64,000 nt of DNA from Zingiber officinale (GCF_018446385.1 NC_055993.1:73134715-73198714); one strand, 5' to 3'; shown: positions 33,111 through 44,258, numbered from the stretch's first letter. The notes: a model not told the origin generated them from the letters alone. Translations and numbers: made by a program.

Positions 33111-34264
33111 TGTAACAACCACCCTTCTTACTACTACTCTTTAAGGGCGACCGTTACCTAACTACTACTCTACTTACTAGTGTTACTGACGCTAGTATTA
33201 GCATCAGTTAGATTTATCACGGTCCAGAGGAATTCCTACCGAAAAATTTCGGCAGAGTCTCCCCTGTACCGATGACCAAATCCATAATACAAAAGATATA
33301 TACGCAGCCACAGGCGGCTGGGACACATTTTTCACAACCACGCAGTTATAAAACAACAGAAAAAGAAAGAACTACTCTAGAAAAAACAACCAACTGCATC
33401 ACTCCACAAATAATGAAAGTGACTAATTACATATGCGGAAATAAGCTCAACTACAATCCCAAATTTAACATAACATTAGAGGAAAACTAAAAGCAGAGTC
33501 TTGACAATTTTTGCCAGCTAATTCTGGATCTCTCCACAGTCCAGTCATCACACACCTTCATCACCACCACCACACTGTCGTCTCCCTTCATATCTTAGCT
33601 TTTCCTTTATCTGCAGTAGGAGGAAAGAAAATAAAACTATAAGCGAAAACGCTTAGTAAGTACTAATCTATCTCACAAAAACTTCGAAGTGCATAAAAGT
33701 AATGCAATAATACTGAAACTGTAATGCTAAAGCAAAGCTGCATGCACTCATGGTATACAGAAATAAAACTGAATACTAAACATGCTCACTAACTGACAGG
33801 AAAGTAATGAAACTACTACTGTAGGCTTAGAATTAAAGAACTAAACTTTTATTGATTCCAAGCATAGACTTGTTTCATTTTCTTATATCCTTATACTAGA
33901 AATTAATCTTTTAATTTCTCTTTCACTTTCTTCTTCTTGTTCTTCTTACTTTTCTTTTCTCTTCTTCTTTGGGCCCAGGCTTAGTACCATCTTTGTTTTG
34001 CGCGCTCTCTAATAGTGACTGAGGTAGCGAGCCTCTAGTCCTATGAGGTAAAGACCTTGGTCTTACCAGGGCCAAGACTTTGGAATTGGTCACCTGGATT
34101 TATTTAACGACAACCTTGGAAGTCGGGTACTAGCCTCTTACTTAGATTTACTAGTTATCTCTTTTAACTAGACTCTAATCTTTTCTTTACTCATACTTCT
34201 CATACTCTTTTATTAGAGCTTATTAGAGTCCTGTAGAGGTATCTAACAGGTATAGGATTACAAC

Positions 34265-34705
34265 TAACTAAGCATGCTATATACAAATACACTAGGGAAG
34301 CAGATTTGAACTCTCTAAGCATGTTATAAAACCAAGCAAAGGAAAGTGACTTTGAATTCACTAATCATGCTATATAATAGAGCAAAAGAAAGTAACTTTG
34401 GCCTTTTAAAACATGCTGTGATAAGAGCAAAGAAAGTTAATCTAATCTTACTAATCATGCTACAAAACAAAGCAAAAGAGAGCAACTTTGAGCTTACTGA
34501 TCATGCTATAAAATAAAGTAAAAGGAAGCTAATTTTGAACTTTCTAAACATGCTGGATAGGGTAGCAAAAGAATGCGACTTTAAGCTTTCTAAACATGCT
34601 ATAAATAGAGCAAAAGAATACAACTTTAAGCTTCCTAAACATGCTGTAAAATAGAGCAAAGTCAATCACTAAAATGCTGGATAGGGTAGCAAAGTAAGCT
34701 AACTC
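34265..34705 (+). repeat. Tandem repeat of about 50 bp inside solo LTR F
   Basis: About nine degenerate units sharing aaacatgctataaaatagagcaaa and aactttgaactt. No gene. The flanking parts of this LTR (33111-34264 and 34706-35300) also show no coding sequence. Confidence 0.7.
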
Positions 34706-35429
34706 TGAATTGTTATAACGAGGTTGTTCTTGCCTTTAAAACAGTAATAAAAAATCTATCCCAACATACTAGTATACTAAGTGGTGCATGCTCGTTAAGT
34801 AGTAGGGAAAAACTAAACCGTGCATGCTCTAGTTAATGGATGTTCATGTCCATGGAGGTAGCAAACAAAACCCAGAACTACCTACTATTAACTAAGGGCT
34901 GTTTATGCCCATTTGCTCAGCCAAAATTAGAAAATGAACTTGCTGGAATTTATGGCAGCAGGTGTACATACACGGATACTACAACTAAGAGCTAAACTTC
35001 TTCTATACAATTAAACTCAAACAATAAATAGCATGCTCAATAGGTAGGCTACAGAAGGTAAGGAATAAAAGGGAAAAAAAACCCTAACTCATAGTCCTGT
35101 TCAATAGCAAACCCAAGCAAGAACTCACGGCACAACACTTTGCATGGTAAAATTTGGCATAACAGCTTCTACAAAGAACTCACATAAAATTCTCCACAAC
35201 ATGCTTCGAATTCATAATGAACAAGAGCACAATTTCTCAATCCTAACATGCTGTGCTCGTATAAAGGAAAGATCAAACTTGCTGTGCATGCAAATACTAA
35301 GATTCTGTTGGTGCGGGAAGCATCCGACGATCGAACCTGAGTTTTGATAATGGCAAAGGATTCAAAGTTAAGGTTTGTGGTGATCTAACATGTTGAATAA
35401 GTGTTTCAGGAAAGTCCTAGCTGCAGTTA

Positions 35430-35660
35430 GGCAAAGGGAAAATCCTAAGGGGTGGTAACCTTAGGTCCTAGGGGGCGGTAACCCTAGGTGAGGGAAAACC
35501 CTAAGGGGCGGCAACCTTATGTCCTAGGGGGCGGTAACCCTAGGTGAAGGAAAACCCTAAGGGGCGGCAACCTTAGGTCCTAGGGGGTGGCAACCCTAGG
35601 TGGAGAAAAACCCTAGGGGCGGTAACCCTAGGTCCTAGGGGGTGGTAACCCTAGGCGGAA
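35430..35660 (+). repeat. CCTAGG minisatellite in H 5' LTR
   Basis: About four units of roughly 57 bp; the 3' LTR (42475-42775) has about five. Each unit holds a near-palindrome around aaccctaggtcctaggggg. Confidence 0.8.
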
Positions 35661-35922
35661 AGTCCAGTCGGTCTGGAGGACCGGACTGGCATCAGGTAAT
35701 CTCTCCTGAGGGGAGTAGGTGAGGACGCGTTCCCTGTAGAGGGAACAGTAGGCGTCGGGTCGACCTAGGGTTTCCGGTTGGAAATCCGAAGTCAGACTCG
35801 GACAGTCCGAAGACTGTCAGTTCTTCTTTACTATGATTTATTAGATTCTAACACTGTCTTGCAGGGTATTTGCTCGGACTAACCTTGTTTTTCAGGAGAG
35901 GAACCTGCTGGAAAAAGGTGGT

Positions 35923-36100
35923 TCGGGCGCCCGGGATGGATCCGGGCGCCCGGAGGTCCAGGTGCCCGGAACAGGTCCGGGCGCCCGGGACCAAGTTTTA
36001 TCCCTGCCGCGACTTCGCCACGTGGAGCATCCTGGTTGGTTGGCCACGTCACACTCCAGGCGCTCGGAAGGGATCCAGGCGCCTAGAATGTCATATAAAA
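35923..36100 (+). promoter_or_regulatory. GGGCGCCC array and TATA of H 5' LTR
   Basis: Units CGGGCGCCCGG or variants at about 35923, 35941, 35961, 35978, 36058 and 36077, then CATATAAAAAGAGGG with TATAAAA at 36094-36100. The same layout occurs in the 3' LTR (43026-43185). Confidence 0.7.
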
Positions 36101-36511
36101 AGAGGGTCGAGGGAGCCGCTAAAAAGACAAGATATTTTAAGCTTTCTTCTGTGAAGTGCTGCCATCAAGACGACCTTGAAGTGCTACGACTCGACGCCGA
36201 TGACCCGAAGCTCAGACTCTTCGATCTTTCGTTGTCGGTATTATTTTTCGCTTTACATAATTGCAATCTCTACTGTATTCCAGTTGTAATATTTTACGAG
36301 CTTATAGTTGTTGCCCACGGAAAGCGATCAAGGATCGCGGGCCTTCGAGTAGGAGTCGTCCCAGGCTCTGAACGAAGTAAACTCCCTGTGTCGTTCTGTG
36401 CTTGCTTTACTTTTTCCGCTGCGTTACTTAATTTTACGATTCCGATATTTCGAAAAATGAAATAGCCACGAGCGCTATTCACCCCCCCTCTAGCGCTTTC
36501 GATCCATCAAT

Positions 36512-36523
36512 TGGTATCAGAGC
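36512..36523 (+). other. Primer-binding site of element H
   Basis: TGGTATCAGAGC, an exact initiator-Met tRNA site, just after the LTR end. Confidence 0.85.
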
Positions 36524-36768
36524 GGGGTCATTTTGAATCGGTGCAACCACCATTCAAAATATTTTTCGTAGTATTTTCAGATTTTTCAGAGTCGATTAGA
36601 ATTTAGCTTCATAGCTATATTCTAATTCTTTTTCTTGAATCGGTTTTATGCTCGGAGTTGGTGCAGCACCACCCGAGTTCGTGATCCATTTTCTTCCTTC
36701 CGCACAACTAAGCCAGGACCAAGTCCTGGAACATCTTGTCAGTTGTTTTCTTTTTAGGTTGATCTGAA

Positions 36769-38415
36769 ATGGCCCTTCAAGAAGGCTACAGTACAGCCCG
36801 CCCTCCGCTATTCACCGGAGACGACTTCGGGTACTGGAAGGGTCGGATGAAGGCATATCTCCAGACTCACTTTGAAGTCTGGATGATTGTCAAAACCGGA
36901 CTCCAACTACCAACTGATAGCGCCGGCAAACCACTACCATACGAGGATTGGGACGCATCTCTGATTAAGAAGGTGGAAGCTAATGCCAAGGCAACCTGCA
37001 CCCTCCAGTGTGGCCTATCAAAAGAAGAACTCAACCGCGTCGGCCCCTTCAACAGTGCCAAAGAGTTGTGGGAGAAACTCATTGAACTTCACGAAGGGAC
37101 ATCCGACACCAAAGTAAGTAAAAGAGACTTAATTTTCAATAAATTATTTAACATCAAATTGCAGGAAGGTGAATCAGCTGCCCAACTCCATGCTCGGATT
37201 CAAGATCTGCTCAATGGTCTTCATGCAATTGGACAGAAGGTAGACAACCGAGACATCATAAGGTATTCTTTAGATGCTTTTCCAAGGAACACCTTGTGGG
37301 CATCCATGGTAGATGCCTACAAGGTCTCCAAGGACTTATCTACCATTAAGTTAGATGAACTTTTTGCAGAATTTGAACTTCACGAACAGACTAATGCACA
37401 CCCGACCGAGAAAGGGTTGGCTTTGGTTGCAGGAACAGGGAGAACGCGCGAATCAAAAATCAAGCGCAGAACCGAACCTGAGTCAGAAGAAGAACTAGAT
37501 TCGGAAGACGACGATGAACTTACAACCGAAATAGTCAACTTGGTAAAGAAGCTTTGCAAAAAGAAGGGCTTCAACAAAAAGGATGTCAGAAAGGCCATCC
37601 AGTCTAAAGAAGCCCAACCAAGCTCGAAGGTTAAATTCGAAGTGACCTGCTACGGGTGCAATTAGAAGGGGCACATCAAGGCAAACTGCCCGAACCAGAA
37701 GGATCCAAAGAAACCAAAAAGAAAGAAGGCATTGAAGGCAACATGGGACGAGTCTTCTTCCGAGGAATCCGACGACGAAGAACTAGAGCAGACTAACTTT
37801 CTCGCATTGGCAGCCCGGGACTACACCAACGAATTCGGAAGCGAGGACGAATCGGAAGCCGAGTCCGAGAGAAGCCACGGATTCGCATCCGTTTCCGAAG
37901 GGCCAAACCCCTCTATAAGTCAAAATAGGTTATATTGCATAATTAATTATTTAATGCATAAAGTAGCTAAGTCCAAAATTCGAATCAAGTCGCTTCTAAA
38001 GGAGGTAACACTCCTTAAAGAGACGACTAATAACAAATCCTTGACTGATCCAGTTCAGACTGGAACCTCAACTCAAGTTCAAAAACTTGAGGAAGAGAAT
38101 TCCAACCTGAAAAGTCAAGTCAATGATTTGAAGACAACCTTAGAACGATTTTCCTTGGGATCCAAGAATCTTAACTTGATTCTTAGAACACAAAGGGCAA
38201 TCTACAATCGAACTGGACTAGGATACAAAACGAAAAACAAATATAGGTCATACCTATCTCTCATACAAAGAACAAATAGAAAAATGGTCCAAGCATGGGT
38301 TGCCAAGTCCAACCTGATCAATCAAGTTGGACTTGAATAGTATTGGGACCCTAAGGATCAAATACATTACCTCAATAGACCTTATCGAGGCTATGATCCA
38401 GGGGGAGCACGATAA
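36769..38415 (+). pseudogene. Sirevirus-like gag with two in-frame UAG codons (element H)
   Basis: A single reading frame of 548 codons from MALQEGYSTARP. The N-terminal motif FTGDDFGYWKGRMKAYLQTH is followed by the copia gag domain (about residues 55-200: RVGPFNSAKELWEKLIELHE, NIKLQEGESAAQLHARIQDL). Then come an acidic stretch, a zinc knuckle (CYGCN-stop-KGHIKANC, codons 296-309), a second acidic region and a coiled coil (about 440-500: KLEEENSNLKSQVNDLKTTL). It ends PYRGYDPGGAR. UAG codons sit at 37663 (inside the knuckle) and 38338; the related gag of G suggests both were Gln codons. It would be the particle protein. Without readthrough only the first 298 residues are made. Confidence 0.8.
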
Positions 38416-38935
38416 AATTTGAAATTACTTATTAATTATTAAAATTCAAAATTCAAATTTGAAATTAATTATTAAAATTCAAAATTCAAATTCGAAATTA
38501 ATTATTAATTATTAAAATTTAAAATTCAAATTCGAAATTAATTATTAAAATTCAAAATTCAAATTTGAAATTAATTATTAAAATTCAAAATTCAAATTCG
38601 AAATTAATTATTAATTATTAAAATTTAAAATTCAAATTCGAAATTAATTATTAAAATTCAAAATTCAAATTCGAAATTAATTATTAAAATTCAAATTTGA
38701 AATTAATTATTAAAATTCAAAATTCGAAATTAATTATTAATTATTAATTATTAATTATTAAAATTCAAAATTCAAAATTAATTATTAATTATTAAAATTT
38801 AAAATTCAAATTCAAAATCAATTATTAAAATTCAAAATTCAAAATTAATTATTAAAATTCAAAATTCAAATTCGAAATCAATTATTAAAATTCAATTTCA
38901 AAAATTTGAAATTAATTCAAAAATTCAAAAATCAA
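38416..38935 (+). repeat. AT-rich tandem repeat after gag (element H)
   Basis: About 17 units built from attattaaaattcaaaattc and attcgaaattaatt. A different AT-rich array holds the same position in the related element G (54420-54745). Confidence 0.9.
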
Positions 38936-39603
38936 AAATAGAGGGAGGGTCCAGAATAGCTGGCAACTCCGAAATCTATTTACCCGACTGGGTAACCGAA
39001 CTTAATCTACCCGAAATGGGTAAACAAGAGTAGATTACCCGACAGGGTAAGTAAGGATAGATTAAAAGGGTTAGATTTAACTTGAAACACAGTACTGGTG
39101 AAGTTTTTGGATGATAGTACGTTGGGGAAGCTTGGGCATCGCATGTCTAGGAAGATATGTCTTCGACCTGGTGCATTTGGCCAAGTGGAATTAACCGAAG
39201 CTACCCTTAAATGGATCCTAACTAGTTAGACCAAGGTTCAGTATTAAGTTCAATGGGTAGGACTATTTGGAAAACCTCAAAGGCATGGTTACTTTAATGA
39301 GCTCCTTGTGACTCACCATAGCCCAGAAGTTTATCCAAAGAACGCTTACTTGTTGAACCCAAAGCTAAACCCAAATCTAACATAAAGTTAAACTAAACCC
39401 TAAAAATTGAACTAATTCATCTCACAAAATGATAGGATCCCCTGATTGAAAACATACATCGGGTGAGATGACTAAGCAAATTAAAATTTAAATATTTTTC
39501 CAAATTAATTAACTTAATTATTTTTCAAATTTAAGTAACTTAGAAATTTATTCTTAAAATTAAACTCATTTAAAAAAAAACCGAACAAAACAAGGGTCAA
39601 AAA
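38936..39603 (+). other. Spacer between gag repeats and internal promoter (H)
   Basis: No coding frame. Short repeats of a wtacccga(c/a)(a/t)gggtaa motif occur at 38975-39055. This is where pol should begin in a complete element. Confidence 0.5.
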
Positions 39604-39722
39604 CCAGGGGCGGGCGCCCCCGGTATACGGACCCGGGGCGCCCGCAGAGGACCCAGGCGCCTCGCCTCACACGACCCCGGGCGCCCGGAACAGGTCCGGG
39701 CGCCCGGACTCCCTTATAAATA
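39604..39722 (+). promoter_or_regulatory. Internal promoter of element H
   Basis: About five GGGCGCCC-type palindromes lie between 39606 and 39707, and TATAAATA at 39715-39722. A 25-bp stretch (39683-39707) is identical to 35964-35988 in the element's own LTR array. The start codon at 39871 is 149 bp after the TATA. The arrangement copies the LTR promoter, but the flanking sequence does not, so it is a second promoter by inference. Confidence 0.6.
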
Positions 39723-39870
39723 GGGAGCAGGGGGCGCCCCCTACCCTTGTACCTCCAAGTTTTCCTTAAGCTTTTCAGGCTTCACTGCGAAAACTTTCAA
39801 AATTAAAATTTTCCGCGGTTGATACGGAGTTGCGACTCACCCGAGGTCGTCAGTTCTAAAATTTCTTACG

Positions 39871-41199
39871 ATGCCTCCTCGGTAAAATTTCTATCCGTTC
39901 TTAAATTTTATTCCTAACTTATAATGCTTGTTTATTTCTTAGTATAATATTAGTTTGAAATTTAGGAAGCGTTCTAAATCTGGTGCTGGGCCCTCTACAC
40001 CTAGCATTGACCCTAGGTTTCCCACCGACGAACTTAAGCTTAAGTTTGAGTCAACAATTTACATGGCCATTAGAGCCAAATGTATAGATAGAGCGTTCTT
40101 TCTACGCTCTTGTGTTCCAGCCTTCGAGGCTATAAACCACTATAGGTTGCGGAACCTTGTTGAGTGTACCAGCTCGGTAAACATAAGTTTGTGTGCCGAA
40201 TTTTACAACAACCTAGTAAAAATAGATGACTTTACCTATACCACTAGGGCAGCTGGGACGGATATCCCACTATCCCCCACTACCATTCGTGAGTTTCTAG
40301 GGTTACGAGAGTCACCCTGCACCTTTTTGTGCTATCCTCCCAGGGAGCTACCTTTTGGAGATCCCTACTCACATATTACCCTTGATACAATCTATTCGTA
40401 TTTTTTTGAGGACCAGCGTGATCCCACTGTGACCCAGTTTAGGTCAGTTACCCTTAGAGTTCAGGACTACACCCTTTATAGGGTCCTAGTGTTTTGCATT
40501 CTATCGCTAACCACCCGTGACATTGTGGTGATGCGTCCATTCCACTCCTTTCTTCTTTATGCCCTGTGTCATAGGTTAGACATAGACATCAGCCTACACA
40601 TCTTTTCCACTATTATCTACACAGCTGGATACGTGACCAGCGGACGGATACATATGCCCTACTTTCACATTTTGACAGCTTACATGTCCTCCTTGCACAT
40701 TGATGTCACCAGAGGTGACACCCGCTACATGACCGAGTTTGACATTATAGGAGCCAGGAACTTCTCCCTAGCTAGTATCCATATAGACGATGAGGGTACC
40801 ATGTCCTGGCGGAGGGGGGCACAGCACCAGCAGGAGGAGGAGGCAGAGCAGGATGAGTTCATGTTGGCACTATTTCCTGAGGACGCCGCTCCTGTCCCAC
40901 CACCAGCTCGAGCACCACGCCCAACTCCCCGCACTCTAGCCGATCGAGTATCTGGACTAGAGAGGGCTATGTCAAGCCTCCAGCACGAGAGCTCCGAGTT
41001 TCATCGAGACATACGACGAGAGGTCTCCGATCTACGACGAGAGGTACGACAGGAGGTCTCCGACTTACGACGAGACGTACGGCAGGAGATCTCTGACCTG
41101 CGCCGAGATCTACGAGAGGATGATCGGGCTCGTCACACTGATCTCCTGACACTACTCCGGTCGCTGGGTTCCGGACCACCTCCCTCATCATCTCAGTAG
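39871..41199 (+). CDS. Spliced 414-residue plant transposon-protein-like ORF
   Basis: Exon 1 is 39871-39881 (ATGCCTCCTCG), followed by GT. Exon 2 runs from 39966 (acceptor TTTAG) to 41199. The join gives MPPRKRSKSGAGPSTPS, a basic start. An alternative acceptor at 39953 is also in frame and adds four residues. Without splicing the ATG frame ends after four codons. Residues 25-290 resemble the putative plant transposon protein domain (Transposase_32-like): ISLCAEFYNNLVKID, IPLSPTTIREFLGL, LYRVLVFCILSL, HMPYFHILTAYM. An acidic and proline-rich linker follows. The tail (about 340-380) has three 11-residue repeats, EVSDLRREVRQ type, a likely coiled coil. There is no signal peptide or clear membrane anchor. 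The ORF sits in the pol/env position of element H and is intact. Function unknown; the domain call is from memory of the pattern. Confidence 0.7.
39882..39965 (+). other. Predicted 84-bp intron in element H ORF
   Basis: Donor CG|GTAAAATTT, AT-rich body, acceptor AAATTTAG|GAAGCG. The alternative acceptor TATTAG|TTTG gives 72 bp. Both keep the frame. Confidence 0.6.
41020..41118 (+). repeat. Three 33-bp repeats coding 11-residue coiled-coil units
   Basis: 41020-41052, 41053-41085 and 41086-41118 encode EVSDLRREVRQ, EVSDLRRDVRQ and EISDLRRDLRE. The 11-residue period suggests a right-handed coiled coil. The DNA units differ mostly at third positions, so the repeat has been kept as protein. Confidence 0.8.
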
Positions 41200-42351
41200 C
41201 TCGACTGTAGCTCCATTATGACAGCATGTAGCAGCACCTTTTATCTATGTTGACTATTACTTTAGACTTGATTGATTCTGCCTTAATTTAATAGATCAGG
41301 GTAGAATAGGTATCTTCAAATCAGTCCTCTTAATGATTTTTGGTTTAAAATTACATTTCTAAAATTCTAGGCAAAATTTTGATTTTTCAAAATCCCTACT
41401 TTACTAGACTTTCTAAATTTGGACTTAGCCTAGGCTTTTTCCCTAGAAATCATGTTCCCCCAGGACTCAGCCAGAGTATCTCACAAACACTTAGGTTTAC
41501 CTTGATTGTGTTTGTAAAACATAGAACGGTGTGAGATGCATAGGGTACAGCCTGGACTCAAGAATGCTGATTTCTGTGCATCAATATGAGTCTGGGCATT
41601 AAAGACTTTATTAACAGTAATCAAATCAAGTCTTCCAGCCCTAGTCAAATCTAACTGGATCAATTGACTTGACTTGACTAACCAAGTGAACACTGTTGCT
41701 GTCTAGGCAATCAGCAAGTAACTAAAGGTTAGACAGTTGGTGAAGGAAATAATAAGTTTAAGCATGCTTGTACTTAAGGGATCTGATACCTGATCAAAAC
41801 AAATCTTAACTCATGCTTGGATCTTAGGGCTCTGATACCTTACTAAAACAAAATTTGTAAACTATTAAACACTAAGGTTAACCCTTCTCCTTTACCTTAA
41901 GTATCTTTGAAATTCATTTATCTTAAACAGCTTTTCAAAAACTTTTTCAAATATAAGACTTTCAAGTCTCTTCTATTTAAAAAGAGCTGAATCACAAAGA
42001 AAAATCTCCTCTAGCAAAATCAATGGTTTAAAGTTCTTTTTACACTTAAACTATTTTCCTTAGCAAAATTTTCTTTCAAAAATGTTGCTATTAAAACCAA
42101 TTCTAAGATGTTGCTTTTCACTTACTTTTTTTTGTTTTGTCTTGAAAAGTTAAGTTTTTTCAAAACTAGCTTATTTTTGATATATGGCAAAGGGGGAGAG
42201 TAGAGAAATTCAAAGAGAACAAAAATCCAAAGGGGAGGTTATATTAAGGGGGAGTTTGTAATGCCATTTTTTTCTTTCCTTGTACTTATACCTTACTGCA
42301 TATTATTACTTAACTTTGAATTTCGATTGCCATAATCAAAAAGGGGGAGAT
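41200..42351 (+). other. 3' untranslated DNA and purine tracts of element H
   Basis: No coding frame. Purine tracts AAAGGGGGAGAG (42189), AAAGGGGAGG (42229), AAGGGGGAG (42247) and the final AAAAAGGGGGAGAT (42338-42351) precede the 3' LTR. Repeated purine tracts are a Sirevirus trait. Confidence 0.7.
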
Positions 42352-43594
42352 TGTTGGTGCGGGAAGCATCCGACGATCGAACCTGAGTTTTGATAATGGC
42401 AAAGGATTCAAAGTTAAGGTTTGTGGTGATCTAACATGTTGAATAAGTGTTTCAGGAAAGTCCTAGCTGCGGTTAGGCAAAGGGAAAATCCTAAGGGGTG
42501 GTAACCTTAGGTCCTAGGGGGTGGTAACCCTAGGTGAGGGAAAATCCTAAGGGGTGGTAACCTTAGGTCCTAGGGGGCGGTAACCCTAGGTGAGGGAAAA
42601 CCCTAAGGGGCGGTAACCTTAGGTCCTAGGGGGCGGTAACCTTAGGTGAAGGAAAACCCTAAGGGGCGGCAACCTTATGTCCTAGGGGGTGGCAACCCTA
42701 GGTGGAGAAAAACCCTAGGGGGCGGTAACCCTAGGTCCTAGGGGGTGGTAACCCTAGGCGGAAAGTCCAGTTGGTCTGGAGGACCGGACTGACATCAGGT
42801 AATCTCTCTTGAGGGGAGTAGGTGAGGACGCGTTCCCCGTAGAGGGAACAGTAGGCGTCGGGTCGACCTAGGGTTTCCGGTTGGAAATCCGAAGTCAGAC
42901 TCGGACAGTCTGAAGACTGTCAGTTCTTCTTTACTATGATTTATCAGATTCTAACACTGTCTTGCAGGGTATTTGCTCGGACTAACCTTGTTTTGTAGGA
43001 GAGAAACCTGCTGGAAAAAGGTGGTCCGGGCGCCCGGGATGGATCCGGGCGCCCGGAGGTCCAGGCGCCCGGGACCAAGTTTTATCCCTACCACGACTTC
43101 GCCACGTGGAGCATCCTGGTTGGTTGGCCACGTCACACTCCAGGCGCCCGGAAGGGATCCAGGCGCCCGGAATGTCATATAAAAAGAGGGTCGAGGGAGC
43201 AGCTAAAAAGACAAGATATTCTAAGCTTTCTTCTGTGAAGTGCTGCCATCGAGACGACCTTGAACTGCTACGACTCGACGCCGACGACCCGAAGCTCAGA
43301 CTCTTCGATCTTTCGTTGTCGGTATTAGTTTTCGCTTTACATAATTGCAATCTCTACTGTATTCCAGTTGTAATATTTTACGAGCTTATAGTTGTTGCCC
43401 ACGGAAAGTGATCAAGGATCGCGGGCCTTCGAGTAAGAGTCGTCCCAGGCTCCGAACAAAGTAAACTCCCTGTGTCGTTCTGTGCTTGCTTTACTTTTTC
43501 CGCTGCGTTACTTAATTTTACGATTCCGATATTTCGAAAAACGAAATAGCCACGAGCGCTATTCACCCCCCCCTCTAGCGCTTTCGATCCATCA
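42352..43594 (+). repeat. 3' LTR of element H
   Basis: Near-identical to 35306-36509. It has one more minisatellite unit (42475-42775) and one fewer GGGCGCCC unit. TATAAAAA is at 43178-43185. Confidence 0.9.
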
Positions 43595-44258
43595 GATTCT
43601 AGGGTTCCTGCTAGGCCTCGGAAGCAAAGGAAGAATAAAAAAGGAGAATAATTGCACTTATACAAGCTTGCTATGATGTACAACTATTTGTGCCAAATTG
43701 AATCATAGTCAATTGCAGGAAAACTTAACTGTAACTGAAAAAGCTAAGCACCCTAAGTACTCAATGCAACCTAGGGTTCATGTAAAGCTCACGAAAATCT
43801 TCAAATTACAGCCGACGGTAAAGGATGAGCAAATCGATTCTAGGGTTCACGCAAAGCTTCGGAAACCAGATAGGGATCAAGAACAACTTCGGAGCTATCC
43901 TACTACAGGTGAGTAGTACTTACCGAGGGTTCTTGGACTTACAACCGAAGGAGAGGAAGGTCTAGGGTTCCAAAGCTTGAAACTTTTGACTTCTTCTTGT
44001 GCCCGCGCGCTCTCCTTGCCGAGAGAAGTTCAGCTTCGTGAAGAATCCGTGGAGGAGAGAGCTCGCCAGCCGCCGGAATCGCCTAGGTTTGAGCTGCGGT
44101 CTTCGCCCGAGGAGAGGAGACACCGTCGCGAGGGAGGAGGAGAGAAAATGTTTAGGTTTTATTTTTTCAGAAAAATGAAAACCTAACATTGTTTCTTATA
44201 TCCGGGTTTTGATCAAAACTATGCTATAAACCTAATTTCCTCCATATAAGGTTAACAA

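Larger units (their letters stand above)
35306..36509 (+). repeat. 5' LTR of element H
   Basis: TGTTGGTGCGGG to GATCCATCA. It holds a CCTAGG minisatellite (35430-35660), a GGGCGCCC array (35923-36086), TATAAAA (36094-36100) and a C-homopolymer near the 3' end (36480-36489). Confidence 0.9.
35306..43594 (+). mobile_element. Chimeric Sirevirus-like element H: gag plus captured ORF, no pol
   Basis: Perfect 5-bp target duplications GATTC (35301-35305 and 43595-43599). 5' LTR 35306-36509, PBS 36512-36523, gag 36769-38415, AT-rich repeat block, a separate transcription unit at 39604-41199, multiple purine tracts and 3' LTR 42352-43594. The two LTRs are near-identical by eye apart from repeat copy number, so the insertion is young. 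There is no protease, integrase, reverse transcriptase or RNase H. It must borrow enzymes, but it keeps all the sites needed for replication. Confidence 0.9.

Noticed and set aside
39871..41199. Host gene trapped between transposons
   Set aside because: It lies between the LTRs, gag and polypurine tract of one element with a single TSD, so it belongs to element H.
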